A program made the translations under genes and the position numbers. Shown here piece after piece: positions 13,614 through 24,794 of a DNA stretch of 64,000 bases. The stretch is from Pyrocephalus nanus. Lineage: Eukaryota > Chordata > Aves > Passeriformes > Tyrannidae. The notes under the pieces are model-generated. The model had not been told where the DNA came from. It ran no database searches and was given only the letters and a program-made list of their open reading frames with translations. The stretch's first letter is position 1. The number at the start of each line of letters is the position of its first letter. The stretch is from assembly GCA_038380795.1 (NCBI GenBank), contig CM076264.1, positions 7,504,001-7,568,000 on the forward strand. Reading direction: 5' to 3'.

Positions 13614-13631
13614 ATGTCACTACAGTGACAT
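13614..13631. repeat. Short perfect palindrome
   Basis: ATGTCACT, a 2-nt spacer (AC) and AGTGACAT form an 8-bp perfect inverted repeat. It could be a dimeric protein-binding site or chance; nothing around it decides between these. Confidence 0.6.
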
Positions 13632-14152
13632 CTGCTAATGTTCTATAAGCAATTGAAAAATTTACAGCTTAGCAGACATTTGAACTTTTTGGACTATTTG
13701 ACATTGATGTTATTCCCCTGACCATATCCTAGTACATTTGAACAAACCATTTATCTTTCTTATTTTCATGTATCAATATAGCATTTCAAAAGAGCAATAA
13801 GACACTAAAAATAAAACATCACAGAGATTATTGGAGTTCCTGAGTGATTATAGTCACTGGCTTACTGCCAGCTAGCATCACCTGAGGTGTATCAAAATTG
13901 CCCAAAACTTCAGTGCCTGTCATGTTTTATTTGTTAAGGGTCTGTCAATATTATCACTATAAATCCTAATTAGTGATGACAGAAAAATTATACTCATTTT
14001 AATGTGTATGAATTCATGTAGGTATATACATTTTCACAAGGAGTTTGTGTGGCACATATAATTTGTATTTGTATATACATAGAGTTTATTTATTTATGTA
14101 ATGTATTTATTGCTGTATAGCACTCATATACAATATGTAAAACTATTAGTGG

Positions 14153-14207
14153 TACATATAATATATAAAAATATATAATATATTATAAATTTTATATATA
14201 TATAAAA
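14153..14207. repeat. AT-rich imperfect (TA)n tract
   Basis: About 55 bp are built from TATA and ATAT words with short A-runs. It is typical decayed dinucleotide microsatellite sequence. Confidence 0.8.
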
Positions 14208-15440
14208 AACAGTATAAAGGTACAAAGAGGTTTTAATATCCATAAGCCTCATTTAGAGATGGATGATTTAATATTTAGAACCTCTGATCTCTGAGGTAAC
14301 AGATAAATTTGAGCAGTAGAATAGTTTTAAGACTGAAGCTTGCCCTGATCAAGTATCACTTCAGAAACATCTCTCTGAATGCCATACCAGCCCCACAAGT
14401 GTCACTGTTGATATCCAGAGGCTGGATAGTCCAGATGACAGTGAATAACTTTGATTACGGTTCTGGGCAGCAGTCTGTGCCATCCTTACCCACACTCAGT
14501 AATGCAGTGTACTGTGAGTGGAACAACTCAGTCAATACCTACTCAGAGGGTGAACTGTTCATTATAAGGGTGTCAAGAACTTGGTGAGCAGCCTAACAAG
14601 CATCTCTCTGTAGTATTTTCCCCCACATTTCCCAGTTTGCTAAAATGTTCCATTTTTCTTCTCAAGAAAGAAGAAAATACGGGAATTTGGTATCAGTTTC
14701 ATGGATTCTTTTTTTCCCAAATCAGGTCTTAAATTTTTAAGGCTACACAGGCTGGAAGTATCCTGAGGTAATACACGAAGGATGTGTGAAGCAGAGAATA
14801 TGGATAAAGAAATACTGATGGTTATGAATATAAAAGTCTGAGAGGCAAAGAATGATTTTCATTCAGTGTGATCAGCCAAGCACAAAGCCTGATTCAGTAT
14901 GAATGAGCATGAGTGAAGCGGTGTAAATGAAAGTAAATACGACTATCAACAGAAGATTAGGAATGTGCACGGAAAAGTGTGACAGGGTATTTATAAGCAC
15001 GTCAGATTACAGATTGCAATGAGAAAAGAATTTTGACTTTTCTAATACAAAAAGCGAACACATTCAACTTCATCAGAATAGAAAACTCCATTTTATGAAC
15101 AAGCCCTTTATCCCAAGGCAGAAGCGTGTAGAAGAAAAATGAAGAGTATTTGTAGGCATGTGTCTGAAACCCATGCTTGTTTCAAACACAATATGCAAAT
15201 GTTAGGTAGATTTTTGTAAAACATAACTGAATGTGAGCAATGATTGTATGTGGACAATATAGTCTATGAAACAATAAATAAATTAATTAGATAAAATTTG
15301 TTTTTTTAACAACAGTAAAACCAGAAGAGTAAACAGGTACTTTAGGAAAAATGTAATTGCAGATGGATTTTTTTTCTCTGTTGAAGAGTTTAATATAAGT
15401 TTTCAACACTCAGTACAAATTTAATGAATCTTTATTTTGT

Positions 15441-15471
15441 CTGGACAGAATGAGACATTCTAAGTGTCCAG
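15441..15471. repeat. Two-tier hairpin
   Basis: CTGGACA pairs with TGTCCAG (7 bp) around an inner AGAATG/CATTCT stem (6 bp, sharing a boundary base). The loop is 3 nt and there is a small bulge on one side. The arms are too short for a microRNA precursor, and no longer pairing is evident outside them. Function unknown. Confidence 0.55.
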
Positions 15472-16115
15472 GACACTAGGAAGCTGCTCCTTATCCAATC
15501 AGTAGTGTTCAGGGGTGTCTTTGACAGAGATATCTGAAACTATGAAACTTTCTTATCCCAGAGGACTAAGAGGCTTCTCGCTGTGTAACTTGTGCACATC
15601 TTGATGTTTTGTAGAGTGGCTATCAAACACAGCTAAGGTCTTCAGGCTTTTAAGGGAAAAAAAAATATTTTCAAACAAACATATCCTCAGTGTTTGATAT
15701 TATACCTGCATTCTTATTATAAAAACAGAGTTCTTTGTAGTTCTGCAGGTTAAATGAAAAGGTTGGCTTTTACTTCTGGGTTTTGCTAATAACCCATAGG
15801 TGATACTATACAGACTTAGGACCAGAAAAAAGTATTATGTGAAACCTTGCAAGGTTATTAATATTCATTTATTACCACTGACACCAGGGAATCAAATTTC
15901 TGCAGTATGAATAATATACCTAGCAAATTTGGGGTCTTACAATGTCAAACACACATTAAGACACTTTTGGTTTATTTTTTTGGTCTGGTTTATTTTATCA
16001 TTTCTTTTAATTTCATTTTATTTTGGTTTTTGTTTTATTGTTAGCCACCACAGGGAGTATACCTGAAAAGGGAAAAACCTGTACAGAATTTCACATAGTT
16101 ATATGTCTAATTTTA

Positions 16116-16150
16116 TACATACATACATATATATATGTATGTGTGTGTGC
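16116..16150 (+). repeat. (CATA)n/(TG)n microsatellite
   Basis: ACATACATACAT runs into ATATAT and then GTATGTGTGTGTG. It is a short compound microsatellite. Confidence 0.85.
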
Positions 16151-17148
16151 ATAATTGCCCTATAACTTATTTTAGCTGTTAACAATTACTGGATACAATT
16201 TATATACTCCTCTTTATTAGGCTGCAGTAGGATGACAGTTTTCATCCATACGCACCATACACTGAATTTCTCCTTCTGTCTTCTCCAAGTACACAGAGCT
16301 TCGGACAGAAATTGGTTTTAACTCTATTACTGCTTCTATTTGAAGTAGAAATAGAATTTAAAGGAAACATATTTTAATCACATCTTAATTATTATCAATT
16401 ACAGGAGCTTCCACTTATGTTTGGGAAGCATGAGTAAAATGAGGTTGCTTTTTTTGCCTCTAAAAATGTTGTGAGTACATCCACCTTTCTATGTAATGTC
16501 TTTCTGAACACCAGCCTTATTCACTAAGACAAAAAAACCTAGAAAATAAATCAACATTTAGATTTTTAACATGTGATCAATTTGGAAAACTTGTTGCCAG
16601 CTGAATTTCTATTTGATATTCACATTACATTCAAGGTGCAGAGAAATAGGAGCCACAACATCAATAACACAAAGCTAATGTATATGTCAGCTTCAATATT
16701 ATACCTGCACTACTGGAATTCTTGGTTCAATAAAATCTCTATGTTTAACCATGATATGAGCCTTAATATGAAAGCTAAATTTTCACAAAATATTTGAAGA
16801 CTGGTGCATCATTTATCTTAATCATCTAGATGGTCTCTGAGCTACAGATTGAGATTAAGTCTTCTAAGGCAAGCAGGGGTTGCTCTGGAGCTGTCATTTT
16901 TTGCTATAAGTAATCTCCACTGTTTGTGTCCCTGATCCCTGACCTGACATGAAGACTGCTTGACAGGGAAGATGAGTTTCCCCCGTGACTGTGTCCTGTA
17001 TTCCTCCTTTAAAACTTACAGATAGCTATGCTCCTAATGTTAAAGAACAATGGTGCTCAAGAAGAAAAAGAAGCTAGTTAAATAGAATATTCCCTATCCG
17101 TAGTAACTGGTGAAAATGCAGAGAAGTGAATGAGTGTGAATCAGGAAT

Positions 17149-17203
17149 TCCTTCCTTCCTTCCTTCCTTCTTTTCCTTCCTTTCCTTCCTTTCCTTCCTC
17201 CCT
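17149..17203 (+). repeat. (CCTT)n microsatellite
   Basis: This is a pyrimidine-only tract of CCTT units, becoming CCTTT units towards the 3' side. On the other strand it is a purine tract like the much larger one at 19.8-20.3 kb. Confidence 0.95.
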
Positions 17204-17532
17204 ATGTGTTCAGATATTTGTTTTGCTCAGATAATTGCAATTAATCACAGCAAAAATTAAATTGAGGTAGATTACTATGACTTTAACAACAATAAACCTG
17301 CAGCCTGGATGCATATTTTGGCTCAGAGATAAAGCTTTCATTGTCAAGGTTATAAAGGTGAACCAGTAATATCAGTGTCAGGTAGACTGAGGATACACAC
17401 AGTGAATAGTTACAAGATGTGCAGGAATTAAGTAATTTGAACTGGATTACTCTTTCTGTTGAATTCCAAGGTTTTCCTGGTTTTCAGATCACAAATATTT
17501 GTTGTTTATCTACCTGGCAACAATGAGACAAC

Positions 17533-17584
17533 TGTTTGATACTTTGACACAATTTGACACAATTGTTTGATACTTTGACACAAT
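17533..17584 (+). repeat. Exact 21-bp direct repeat with partial third copy
   Basis: A 21-bp word beginning TGTTTGATACTTTGACA occurs at 17533-17553 and again at 17564-17584 without mismatch. Between them is a 10-bp copy of the unit's 3' part (17554-17563). Exact identity suggests a recent local duplication, for example by replication slippage. Confidence 0.9.
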
Positions 17585-18095
17585 AAAGTGGTCCTTAAAG
17601 TAAAAAACTTGTTTGTTTGGGGTTTTTTGGAGGGTTGGAGAGGAAGTCATGTACAAAGTGCATGAAAGTACAATTTCACAAGTAACCCATTTCCTTTCTG
17701 GACTACTCTTTGCAGTCAAACTTACATAAAGGTATTTTTGGGTTTTATTTGCTGGTTTCAAGATGTAGGATAAGTTCCACTATATGTGTGCATGTATCTG
17801 CGTATAAAGCAGAAATTGTCAATAATAATGTGCTTGCTTTATTCTTTCTTATGTGGAGCTATGCTGTAAATTATGTCCTTCTCTTTTGATATCATAATCT
17901 CTTCACAGCAATGTCAGGTGAAGTTTAATTCTTCTTTGTACTTTTAATTGCCATAATCAGTGCAAACACTTCCTCGTTTACATGCATTGTCCTCTGTGCA
18001 AGCATATATGTACAGATCAACAGAAAACAGTTTTTCCAAATGCAGTTCAAGTCACTAGAGTGAAACATCTAATAGGAACTGTAACCACTCAAGTG

Positions 18096-18136
18096 AAAAA
18101 AAAAAAAAAAACAAAAAACAAACAAACAAACAAACA
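18096..18136 (+). repeat. A-run followed by (AAAC)n
   Basis: A run of 16 A residues passes into CAAA units. This could be the degraded A-tail of an old retroposed sequence, but I recognise no retroposon body immediately upstream. Confidence 0.9.
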
Positions 18137-18914
18137 GAACCACCAACCCAGAGCCTTACCTTGTCACAACAGACATAAAGCAGGATGGGAAGCACTGCAC
18201 AGTAGCTTTTGCATTTTCCGGAATAAATTAAGTGAGGACCTTCCAGATGCATGATTTTTTTTTCAGATTTATTTTCATATTACTGGGTTCCTCATAGTGT
18301 TCAGCAAGGAATTAGCTGAGCACACGAGCAGCTTCAATGTTTCTTCTCATTTCAGATCACTGGGTTTCTCAGTAATGATTTCAATACAATGTGTACTTCT
18401 ACAGGGATTTCATAACAAACCCCTTGTCTTTGAATATGATGGTGTAATTCCTATTGACATGATGGCTCAGTTTGGCCTCAGTGTTCAGTAACTTCATAAA
18501 AAGGTTTTGCTCTGATATTTCCTAACTCTGGAGAAATGCTTTAATTTTTTTGATTCTAAAACTGTTGCTTAGTTTAAGTAACTCTTCCAGAGACTGTCTC
18601 ACATACCTGACCATGCACTGCCTTTTACGTATGGTCAAAATGGTCTCTGTGTAAATAAATTTGTGCATAATTTACATATGTGGTTACTTTCATAATCCAT
18701 GGATTTTCCAGCTGGCCAAATCCTACTACGAGCTAATATATGCACACAGGAAAATTCTGTCCAAAAGGGGAGCTGAAAGTCTGTTCTGATAATCACCATA
18801 GAACTCTTTTACCATCAATTGACATTTTTGCATATCTATTTGCAGTAAACCAGTGCTATTGCTGGTTTGTCTCATATCCCAGTACTACAAAAATTCTCTT
18901 CTGTTTGCTAGGGG

Positions 18915-18943
18915 TTTTGTTTTTTGTTTTTTGTTTTTTTTTT
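18915..18943 (+). repeat. T-rich (TTTTTTG)n simple repeat
   Basis: Runs of T are broken by single G residues at regular 6-7 nt spacing and end in a T-run. Confidence 0.85.
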
Positions 18944-19500
18944 CAAATTAATAATTAGGAACACCAAGAATAGAACTGAGACAGCCCTCTGTCCAAACAT
19001 GACATACAAATTCTTAAGCTATTGTTACTTGACATCAGCATTCAACAGGGTGACTTTATTAATCTTTTTTTACACTTATCTGTCTTTGCAGGTAGCAAAC
19101 TGTTTGCAAATTGCCCATACATTTTTTACAAATGTTTTAATTTTCATAATTATTCAAGTATCAGTTTTCCTAGTTATTCAGTTAGCAACTGGGCTCATGA
19201 TTCTGCCATTCAGCAATGCCCTTCTATTATTTGAAAACTGTACTGCAGCTTGCTTTTTTTTGTCACATTGGCACATTAAATGTATTTCAGACAGTAAATG
19301 ATTCAAATCCCATGGAAAGTAGTAAGTCTTTTAAATTCTGGACCTTGGATCATATTAAAAATATATATTAGCTCTAGATTTTAGGCCAGCAAATATGAGA
19401 ACAATCAGTTTTATTGCTGCCTTACTGACTTGACTTTCATTTCATTCTTGTAAATGAGAAAAGATTGGGAAAAGGGTAAAAAGAGAAGGAAAGAGCTTCC

Positions 19501-19575
19501 TGTGTACATATGTGTACATATGTTTTTGTGTACATATTTGTTTGCATATAAACATATGTGTTTGCATATAAACAC
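19501..19575 (+). repeat. Imperfect minisatellite of GTGTACATAT and GTTTGCATATAAACA units
   Basis: Three near-copies of GTGTACATAT lie at 19503-19537. They are followed by two copies of GTTTGCATATAAACA separated by a short TATGT link. It is a local low-copy tandem array with no coding significance. Confidence 0.8.
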
Positions 19576-19834
19576 TTCTGTTGGTGTGCCGATACATTCA
19601 CACTTACATAAACACTCCTTACCTAAACATTTATCATAACAAAAAAACAGCTTCTCAAAAGTGCATGGAAAAGCAAAGAGAGTCTGCTACAGACATGGCT
19701 GAATGAATTTGTTGGATTTAGTAATCATGTTTGTGAATACATTATTCCACTTATTGCCCAGTAGTACACAAAAGTGAGATAAATTTTTTCTACGAATACC
19801 TGCCTTACAATACAGCTGTGGAAAAATCTTCTTC

Positions 19835-20252
19835 AAGAAAAGAAAAGAAAAGAAAGAAGAGAAAGAAGAGAAGAGAAGAGAAGAGAAGAGAAGAGAAGAG
19901 AAGAGAAGAGAAGAGAAGAGAAGAGAAGAGAAGAGAAGAGAAGAGAAGAGAAGAGAAGAGAAGAGAAGAGAAGAGAAGAGAAAGAGAAGAGAAGAGAAGA
20001 GAAGAGAAGAGAAGAGAAGAGAAGAGAAGAGAAGAGAAGAGAAGAGAAGAGAAGAGAAAAAAGAAAAGAAAAGAAAAGAAAAGAAAAGAAAAGAAAAGAA
20101 AAGAAAAGAAAAGAAAAGAAAAGAAAAGAAAAGAAAAGAAAGAAAGAAAAGAAAAGAAAAGAAAGAAAAGAAAAAAGAAAAGAAAAGAAAAGAAAAGAAA
20201 AGAAAAGAAAAGAAAAGAAAAGAAAAGAAAAGAAAAGAAAAGAAAAGAAAAG

Positions 20253-20283
<31 letters not shown>

Positions 20284-20331
20284 GAAAGAAAAGAAAAGAA
20301 AAGAAAAAAGAAAAGAAAAGAAAAGAAAAAG
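19835..20331 (+). repeat. 497-bp purine-only microsatellite, AAGAG then AAAAG units
   Basis: The + strand is exclusively A and G for about 497 bp. From roughly 19864 to 20057 the unit is AAGAG, with one slipped register near 19980. From there to 20331 it is AAAAG with occasional AAAG and AAAAAG variants. Flanks are ordinary AT-rich DNA. Long homopurine-homopyrimidine tracts can adopt triplex (H-DNA) structures and mutate quickly in length. The open frames over it on both strands (Lys/Arg/Glu repeats on +, Phe/Ser/Leu repeats on -) are artefacts of a repeat that lacks stop codons. Confidence 0.98.
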
Positions 20332-23300
20332 CAATTTTGGTGGGTTCTTTTTATATTTATTGTGAGTAAAAGGTCAAATACCAGCTACTGAATTACTCAT
20401 GGAGATCTTATCCCTTAATTTGTCTTTAAATTACAGTCATGGTTTTCAGAACCATACAATTCCACATTATGTTTCAAGCTATTATTATTATTACTAAGGA
20501 AAATCGCACTATTTTCTTGGAAAGACATTACTGACTTGGATGTGGCTCTTAACTATGGAACTTAGCTCTGCTTTGAGGACTTGAGGAAACCAGATCATTT
20601 GGAGGGACCCATTCACACACTTCGGACACACACAGCTGTGTTTGCTTTTACTTAGGGCTAGACAGGGTAGAAAAAACCCTTTTCATATTTTTTAATGTAG
20701 ATACAGTCCTTGATGAATAGTTATAAAAACCTGGCACTCCTAGAAAAGAATTGCTAGAATCTCTTCAAACAATTTGTCATAAAATGTAGTAAAATTATTA
20801 GTCTCAGGTCAAAATTTAATTGCAAAAACTGGGAAATGTCACCTAATTCCAACTGAACATTTTAAAGGGTTTTTTGAATACAAACTAATAACTAAGAACC
20901 AGAAATATTAATACCTTTATTTTAGAAGTGTACCTAAGACATAACATAATATTACAGTAGGTATCACTAGGTGGCACTGTTACAAATATAGTGATTTATC
21001 TTATCAATTGATAACAACTGGGTGACTATGGTACTAATCCTACTGGATTAGGGAGGGTTTTTTCCCTCCTTATTATTGGCTCAGTTTTTACTTTGTTTGG
21101 CTTTGGAGGTGATATTATCAGAGAGGGCAAGTGTGTGTTTCTATGTGCACCTATGTGTGTTGTTTCCAGCCTCAATATCAATTTTTCTTTCAGTGATGTG
21201 CTGCAGTACTGAAATATTGGGAGAAAACCAACAGCAAGAAGTCCAACAAAATTTTACAGATTAATTTCACAGAAACATGCTTATAGTTATTTATGGATTT
21301 TCCTGCTTATGACAATCCTGTTAATTACAGACCAAGGAAACTTCAGCACCACGTAACATCAGTTGATGTAGATTTGCTCTACCAAATCATTCCTAATCTA
21401 AAGCAGGTTAATTTCCAGGAGGTGCTTATGTCTGCTTTAAGCATTAGAGACATGGTTATCCTTTCAGGTGTAGCCTGTAGGCAAGGAGGATTAGCTTTTT
21501 ACGCTGATATGGTCTCTCTAGATGTACTTAGGTATAATCCCCAGCAAGGATGCTCTGTGTCTCCTAAGTCTGATAGCAGCTAAAGGGCTGCCTAGCTGGC
21601 CTAGGAGCCCTTCTCTTCTTTATTACCCTAAAAAAGAGATTTAGTTCAGACTTTGTATTAATGATACTGATGTCCATGTTCCAGAGAAACAGAATGTTGC
21701 TGAAGGAGTGACCACAGGCAAATCAGAGAACAGCTCAGTTTTGTTTTTTCTAAGACAGCAATTGCATTACGGCAAGCAAAAACTGTAGCAGATAACACAG
21801 GAAGCAGGGCAGGGGAAAAGTACAGAGCAGCAGGAAAGATAAGTTGCCTCCCCTTCCACAAGCACTCATTGAACCAGTGAAGAACTGAAAGCAGAATCAC
21901 AAAATCCCAAGGAGTGTATAAACAGGACAGGGCTTGAAAATAGTCATTTTTGCTGAACTCACTAGTTCAGGAGATTCTGGGATTTAGATCACATTATCAA
22001 AGAAATAAACTGAAAATACTCCCATTTCAGAGGGGGCTTTAAGAATGCTTTTGAAATATGGTCATCCATGAAAAAATAAAACCACAAAAAAACAAGCCCA
22101 AAGTGCTGAATGATATCAGTTCTGGTCTCACCAGTAGCAAGAGGAACAGCAGATGAAAAAGCAAGTAACAAAGTTGAGGCATAAGGCATGAAACTGAGAG
22201 TCAGAAAATACTGAGAGTGACATGCTTAGAGATAAAACTGTACTCAGTGTCACTGATAAATCATGTAGGTAAAGGTGTCTGAGAGAGGCTGATTTGGGAG
22301 CACAGGAGGAGATAATCTGCAGAGCTGCAGTGCCACACAAGCACAGATTGGAGCAGCCTTGCACTGCTAAATCTGCCCCTGCTTCCACATCAACCATCCC
22401 AAAAAAACCATGCAGGAGGGATTTGAGCCAGAGCAGAAACCCCTCCATACGTCACACCGGGGTAGTGTTGCTTCCACCAGCCTGTGCAAATTTCCTGTCA
22501 CACTTACAGCATGTGTAAGTGCAATTCTTGCTTTTCAAAACAACAAACTTACCCCAGGGAAAAAAAACAAACAAAACAAACCACAAATCCCCGGCTGAAC
22601 TCATATGTGACTAATCTCTTCTTGTGGGTATAATATAGGAAAATAGGACAACCCCTACAGCACATGCAGAATCTACTCAGAGGGTTTGAAGTAAGCACAG
22701 GAGCTGAGGTTCATCTTTTAAAACAGACAGCATATCTCAGTCCAGATTAAGAAATGGAATTGGCTACCTATGCTGTGATGCTGTCATGGGAAACACTCTG
22801 AAATCACCTTAACAGGGTAACAGCTGAAGAAAGGCTGGTCTTTGATTCTTTGCCATGGCAGTACCATGGTCAGTGTAACTCAAACATAGTTAAAAATTAA
22901 ATGCAAAGCAGACATACCAATGCATGAAGCATCACTGAATACTGATCACAAACACCCAGAAGTTTTCAAGGAGTAAGCAGAACTCCTTAAGAAGTACACA
23001 TATATATCTGCATTCATAAGTCACTGTCATGCACAACTGTAAAATTTACAGTTACAGGAACAGAAAGCAGCAAAGGAAACAAGCTGCAGCTAAGGAAACA
23101 GGTGAATGTAGGCAAAATGAGTGTATTCAGTCTGCAGGCTAACAGCGTGACATCAGCCAAAAGAGAGATGGTTGTATCTGGATCTAATTAAATTGTAGTA
23201 ACTGCAAAAAGGCTGTGATAGCAAATGGTCAAAGCCAACCAGTCTGCTCAAAGTAACCCCAGTAGGGAGGATGGATACTGACAAATCAGATTAGATGAAG

Positions 23301-24570
23301 AATGGTATTAACTGTGCACTTTTGTTTCACCCCGGGGCAGGAACAAGTTTTATTTCTTACCTTTTGGAATGGGGTCAGCTAGCAAAGTGTGGCAACAAGA
23401 GAACAAAGACTACTTGGAAACCTTACAGCCACCCTGAAAATAACTGATGGCATAGTAATAACAGCATCAATTCTGTTGAAACATTTATCAGTGCTGAAGA
23501 AAGTGATGACAAGAGTTCATGCAGAAAATACTGAGTTTGGGGTTGATACGATCCACCTTATGATAAAAAAAAATCAATTACCCTGGATAAAAAAAATTTC
23601 ATTAGGAAAACAAACAAGGAGACGAGTAAAGCTTTTGCCACATCCTACATGAAATCTTCATAGGATAGAACAGAAAACAAAACATTGCACAAAGTCCTTC
23701 CATAGATTCTTCACACTGCAAAAGTATCTTCAGATGATTTTTTGTTGCAGATGATATAGCTCTGATTGCTTCCTTGCAGTATGAGACAGCAGGTGGTCAT
23801 AGGCACAGGGAATGATGGGAGTCTACAATAAATAACGTCAACTCTTTCTACTATCTTGTGTCAAATTCCAGCATCACTCACCCAGGTGCATGGAAAGATA
23901 GTGGAAGGGTTTCTCCAGTAAAAAAATACATATATTGCATTGAGAAAGCTACCCTGCTGTGCAATATGGAAGCAGATGATCAGCACAAAGCTCAGCTTTA
24001 CATGGTGATTTGCTAAATACCCTGAAAGGAAAATATCTGTTAATATAGGCATGGCACAAGCTGTCAGTAGAAGCTGATGGAAAGAAGATAAGACATTCAT
24101 TTCAGACTGAAAAATCATAATATAAGCAAATTGTTTCTGTGATGCTTTTGGTCCTTCCTCTGCACTGTGTGTTTTGCATTTAGCAGAGTTTTAAAGCAGG
24201 GCCAGGTGTCTCTAGCTCTTCCTCTTAAGGAATATTTTTACAAGGAAACTGCCTTATTGAGAATAATTTAAGAATTTAACACAGAAAAAAATGAGCTCAA
24301 CATTTAGAATTTATGAGCAAGAAATCAGAATCTCTGTGCTAGTTTGCTCAGAGATGCTGTTTCAGAGGTAGTTTTGTTGCAGGCTTTTGAAAGAAAAAAG
24401 GCAATGCTATATTGTGGCAGACTCCTGTGCAAAATTTGCCATGTCTTGTGGGGTGATAACTCTCCTAAAGAAGCAAAATATGTCTCGAGCATTGAAAGAG
24501 ATATTTTGAAAAGCTTTTGCTATTCTTCCCAGGTTTTAAGATGGTTTAAATGGTTTAAACTTGGCATTCT
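20332..24570. other. Unique non-coding DNA
   Basis: No gene or repeat family is recognised. A somewhat GC-richer part at about 21650-22600 has several overlapping frames of 62-106 codons on both strands. None shows a known motif or a codon pattern that would favour one strand. An old unrecognised repeat is possible there. Confidence 0.5.
20962..20980 (+). promoter_or_regulatory. Candidate CTCF-type core
   Basis: The sequence CACTAGGTGGCACT fits the well-known CTCF core of the CCACNAGGTGGCAG type closely, with TCACTAG in place of CCACTAG. It is isolated in AT-rich DNA. One short motif match is weak evidence, and occupancy cannot be judged from sequence. Confidence 0.35.
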
Positions 24571-24574
24571 CACC

Positions 24575-24790
24575 TATTCGAGGTTCCTTTCCATTCCCCA
24601 TCCAACTTGACCATGAATACTCCCCATGATGGGGCAACAGCTTCTCTGAGCAACCTGTTGCAGTGTCCAAACTAAACCTACCCTGTTTTAGTTTAAAACC
24701 ATTGCCCCTTTCCCTAGCACCAGAGATCCTGGTAAAAAATATCTCTCTGCTTTTCTTACAAACTATATTTGTCCTACAGAGGCTCTTTAT
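24575..24790 (-). mobile_element. Old CR1 LINE 3' fragment
   Basis: Reading the - strand, this matches the 3' untranslated and late ORF2 part of CR1, seen on + as CAGCTTCTCTGAGCAACC, CTACCCTGTTTTAGTTTAAA and CCATTGCCCCTTTCCCTA in the expected order. Many substitutions are present, and the terminal 8-bp units normally at the CR1 3' end are absent or unrecognisable. It is therefore older than the copies at 33.6 and 55.9 kb. CR1 is the main LINE of bird genomes and inserts 5'-truncated copies. No coding capacity is left. Confidence 0.75.
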
Positions 24791-24794
24791 TAAA

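Larger units (their letters stand above)
11844..17148. other. Unique non-coding DNA
   Basis: No recognisable gene is present. A relatively GC-rich patch at about 12400-12830 has overlapping open frames of 67 and 77 codons, but neither resembles a known protein and no splice-flanked exon is evident. The 13.1-13.3 kb stretch and the AT tracts near 14.2 and 16.1 kb are listed separately. Confidence 0.55.
17590..19500. other. Unique AT-rich non-coding DNA
   Basis: Apart from the A/C and T/G simple repeats listed separately, nothing is recognised. The longest frame (18924-19301, 125 codons) begins inside a T-rich simple repeat and consists mostly of phenylalanine, leucine, isoleucine and similar AT-favoured residues. 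I do not regard it as coding. Confidence 0.55.

Noticed and set aside
15441..15471. MicroRNA precursor
   Set aside because: The stem is only 7 plus 6 bp with a 3-nt loop. Precursors need roughly 22-bp arms.
18924..19301. 125-codon hydrophobic frame resembling a membrane protein
   Set aside because: It starts inside a T-rich simple repeat. The hydrophobic composition follows from AT-rich sequence, and no family or homologue is recognised.
19687..20369. Open frames of 215 and 183 codons on opposite strands
   Set aside because: Both lie over the purine-only microsatellite. A repeat without stop codons is open in several frames, and the encoded Lys/Arg/Glu or Phe/Ser/Leu runs are artefacts.
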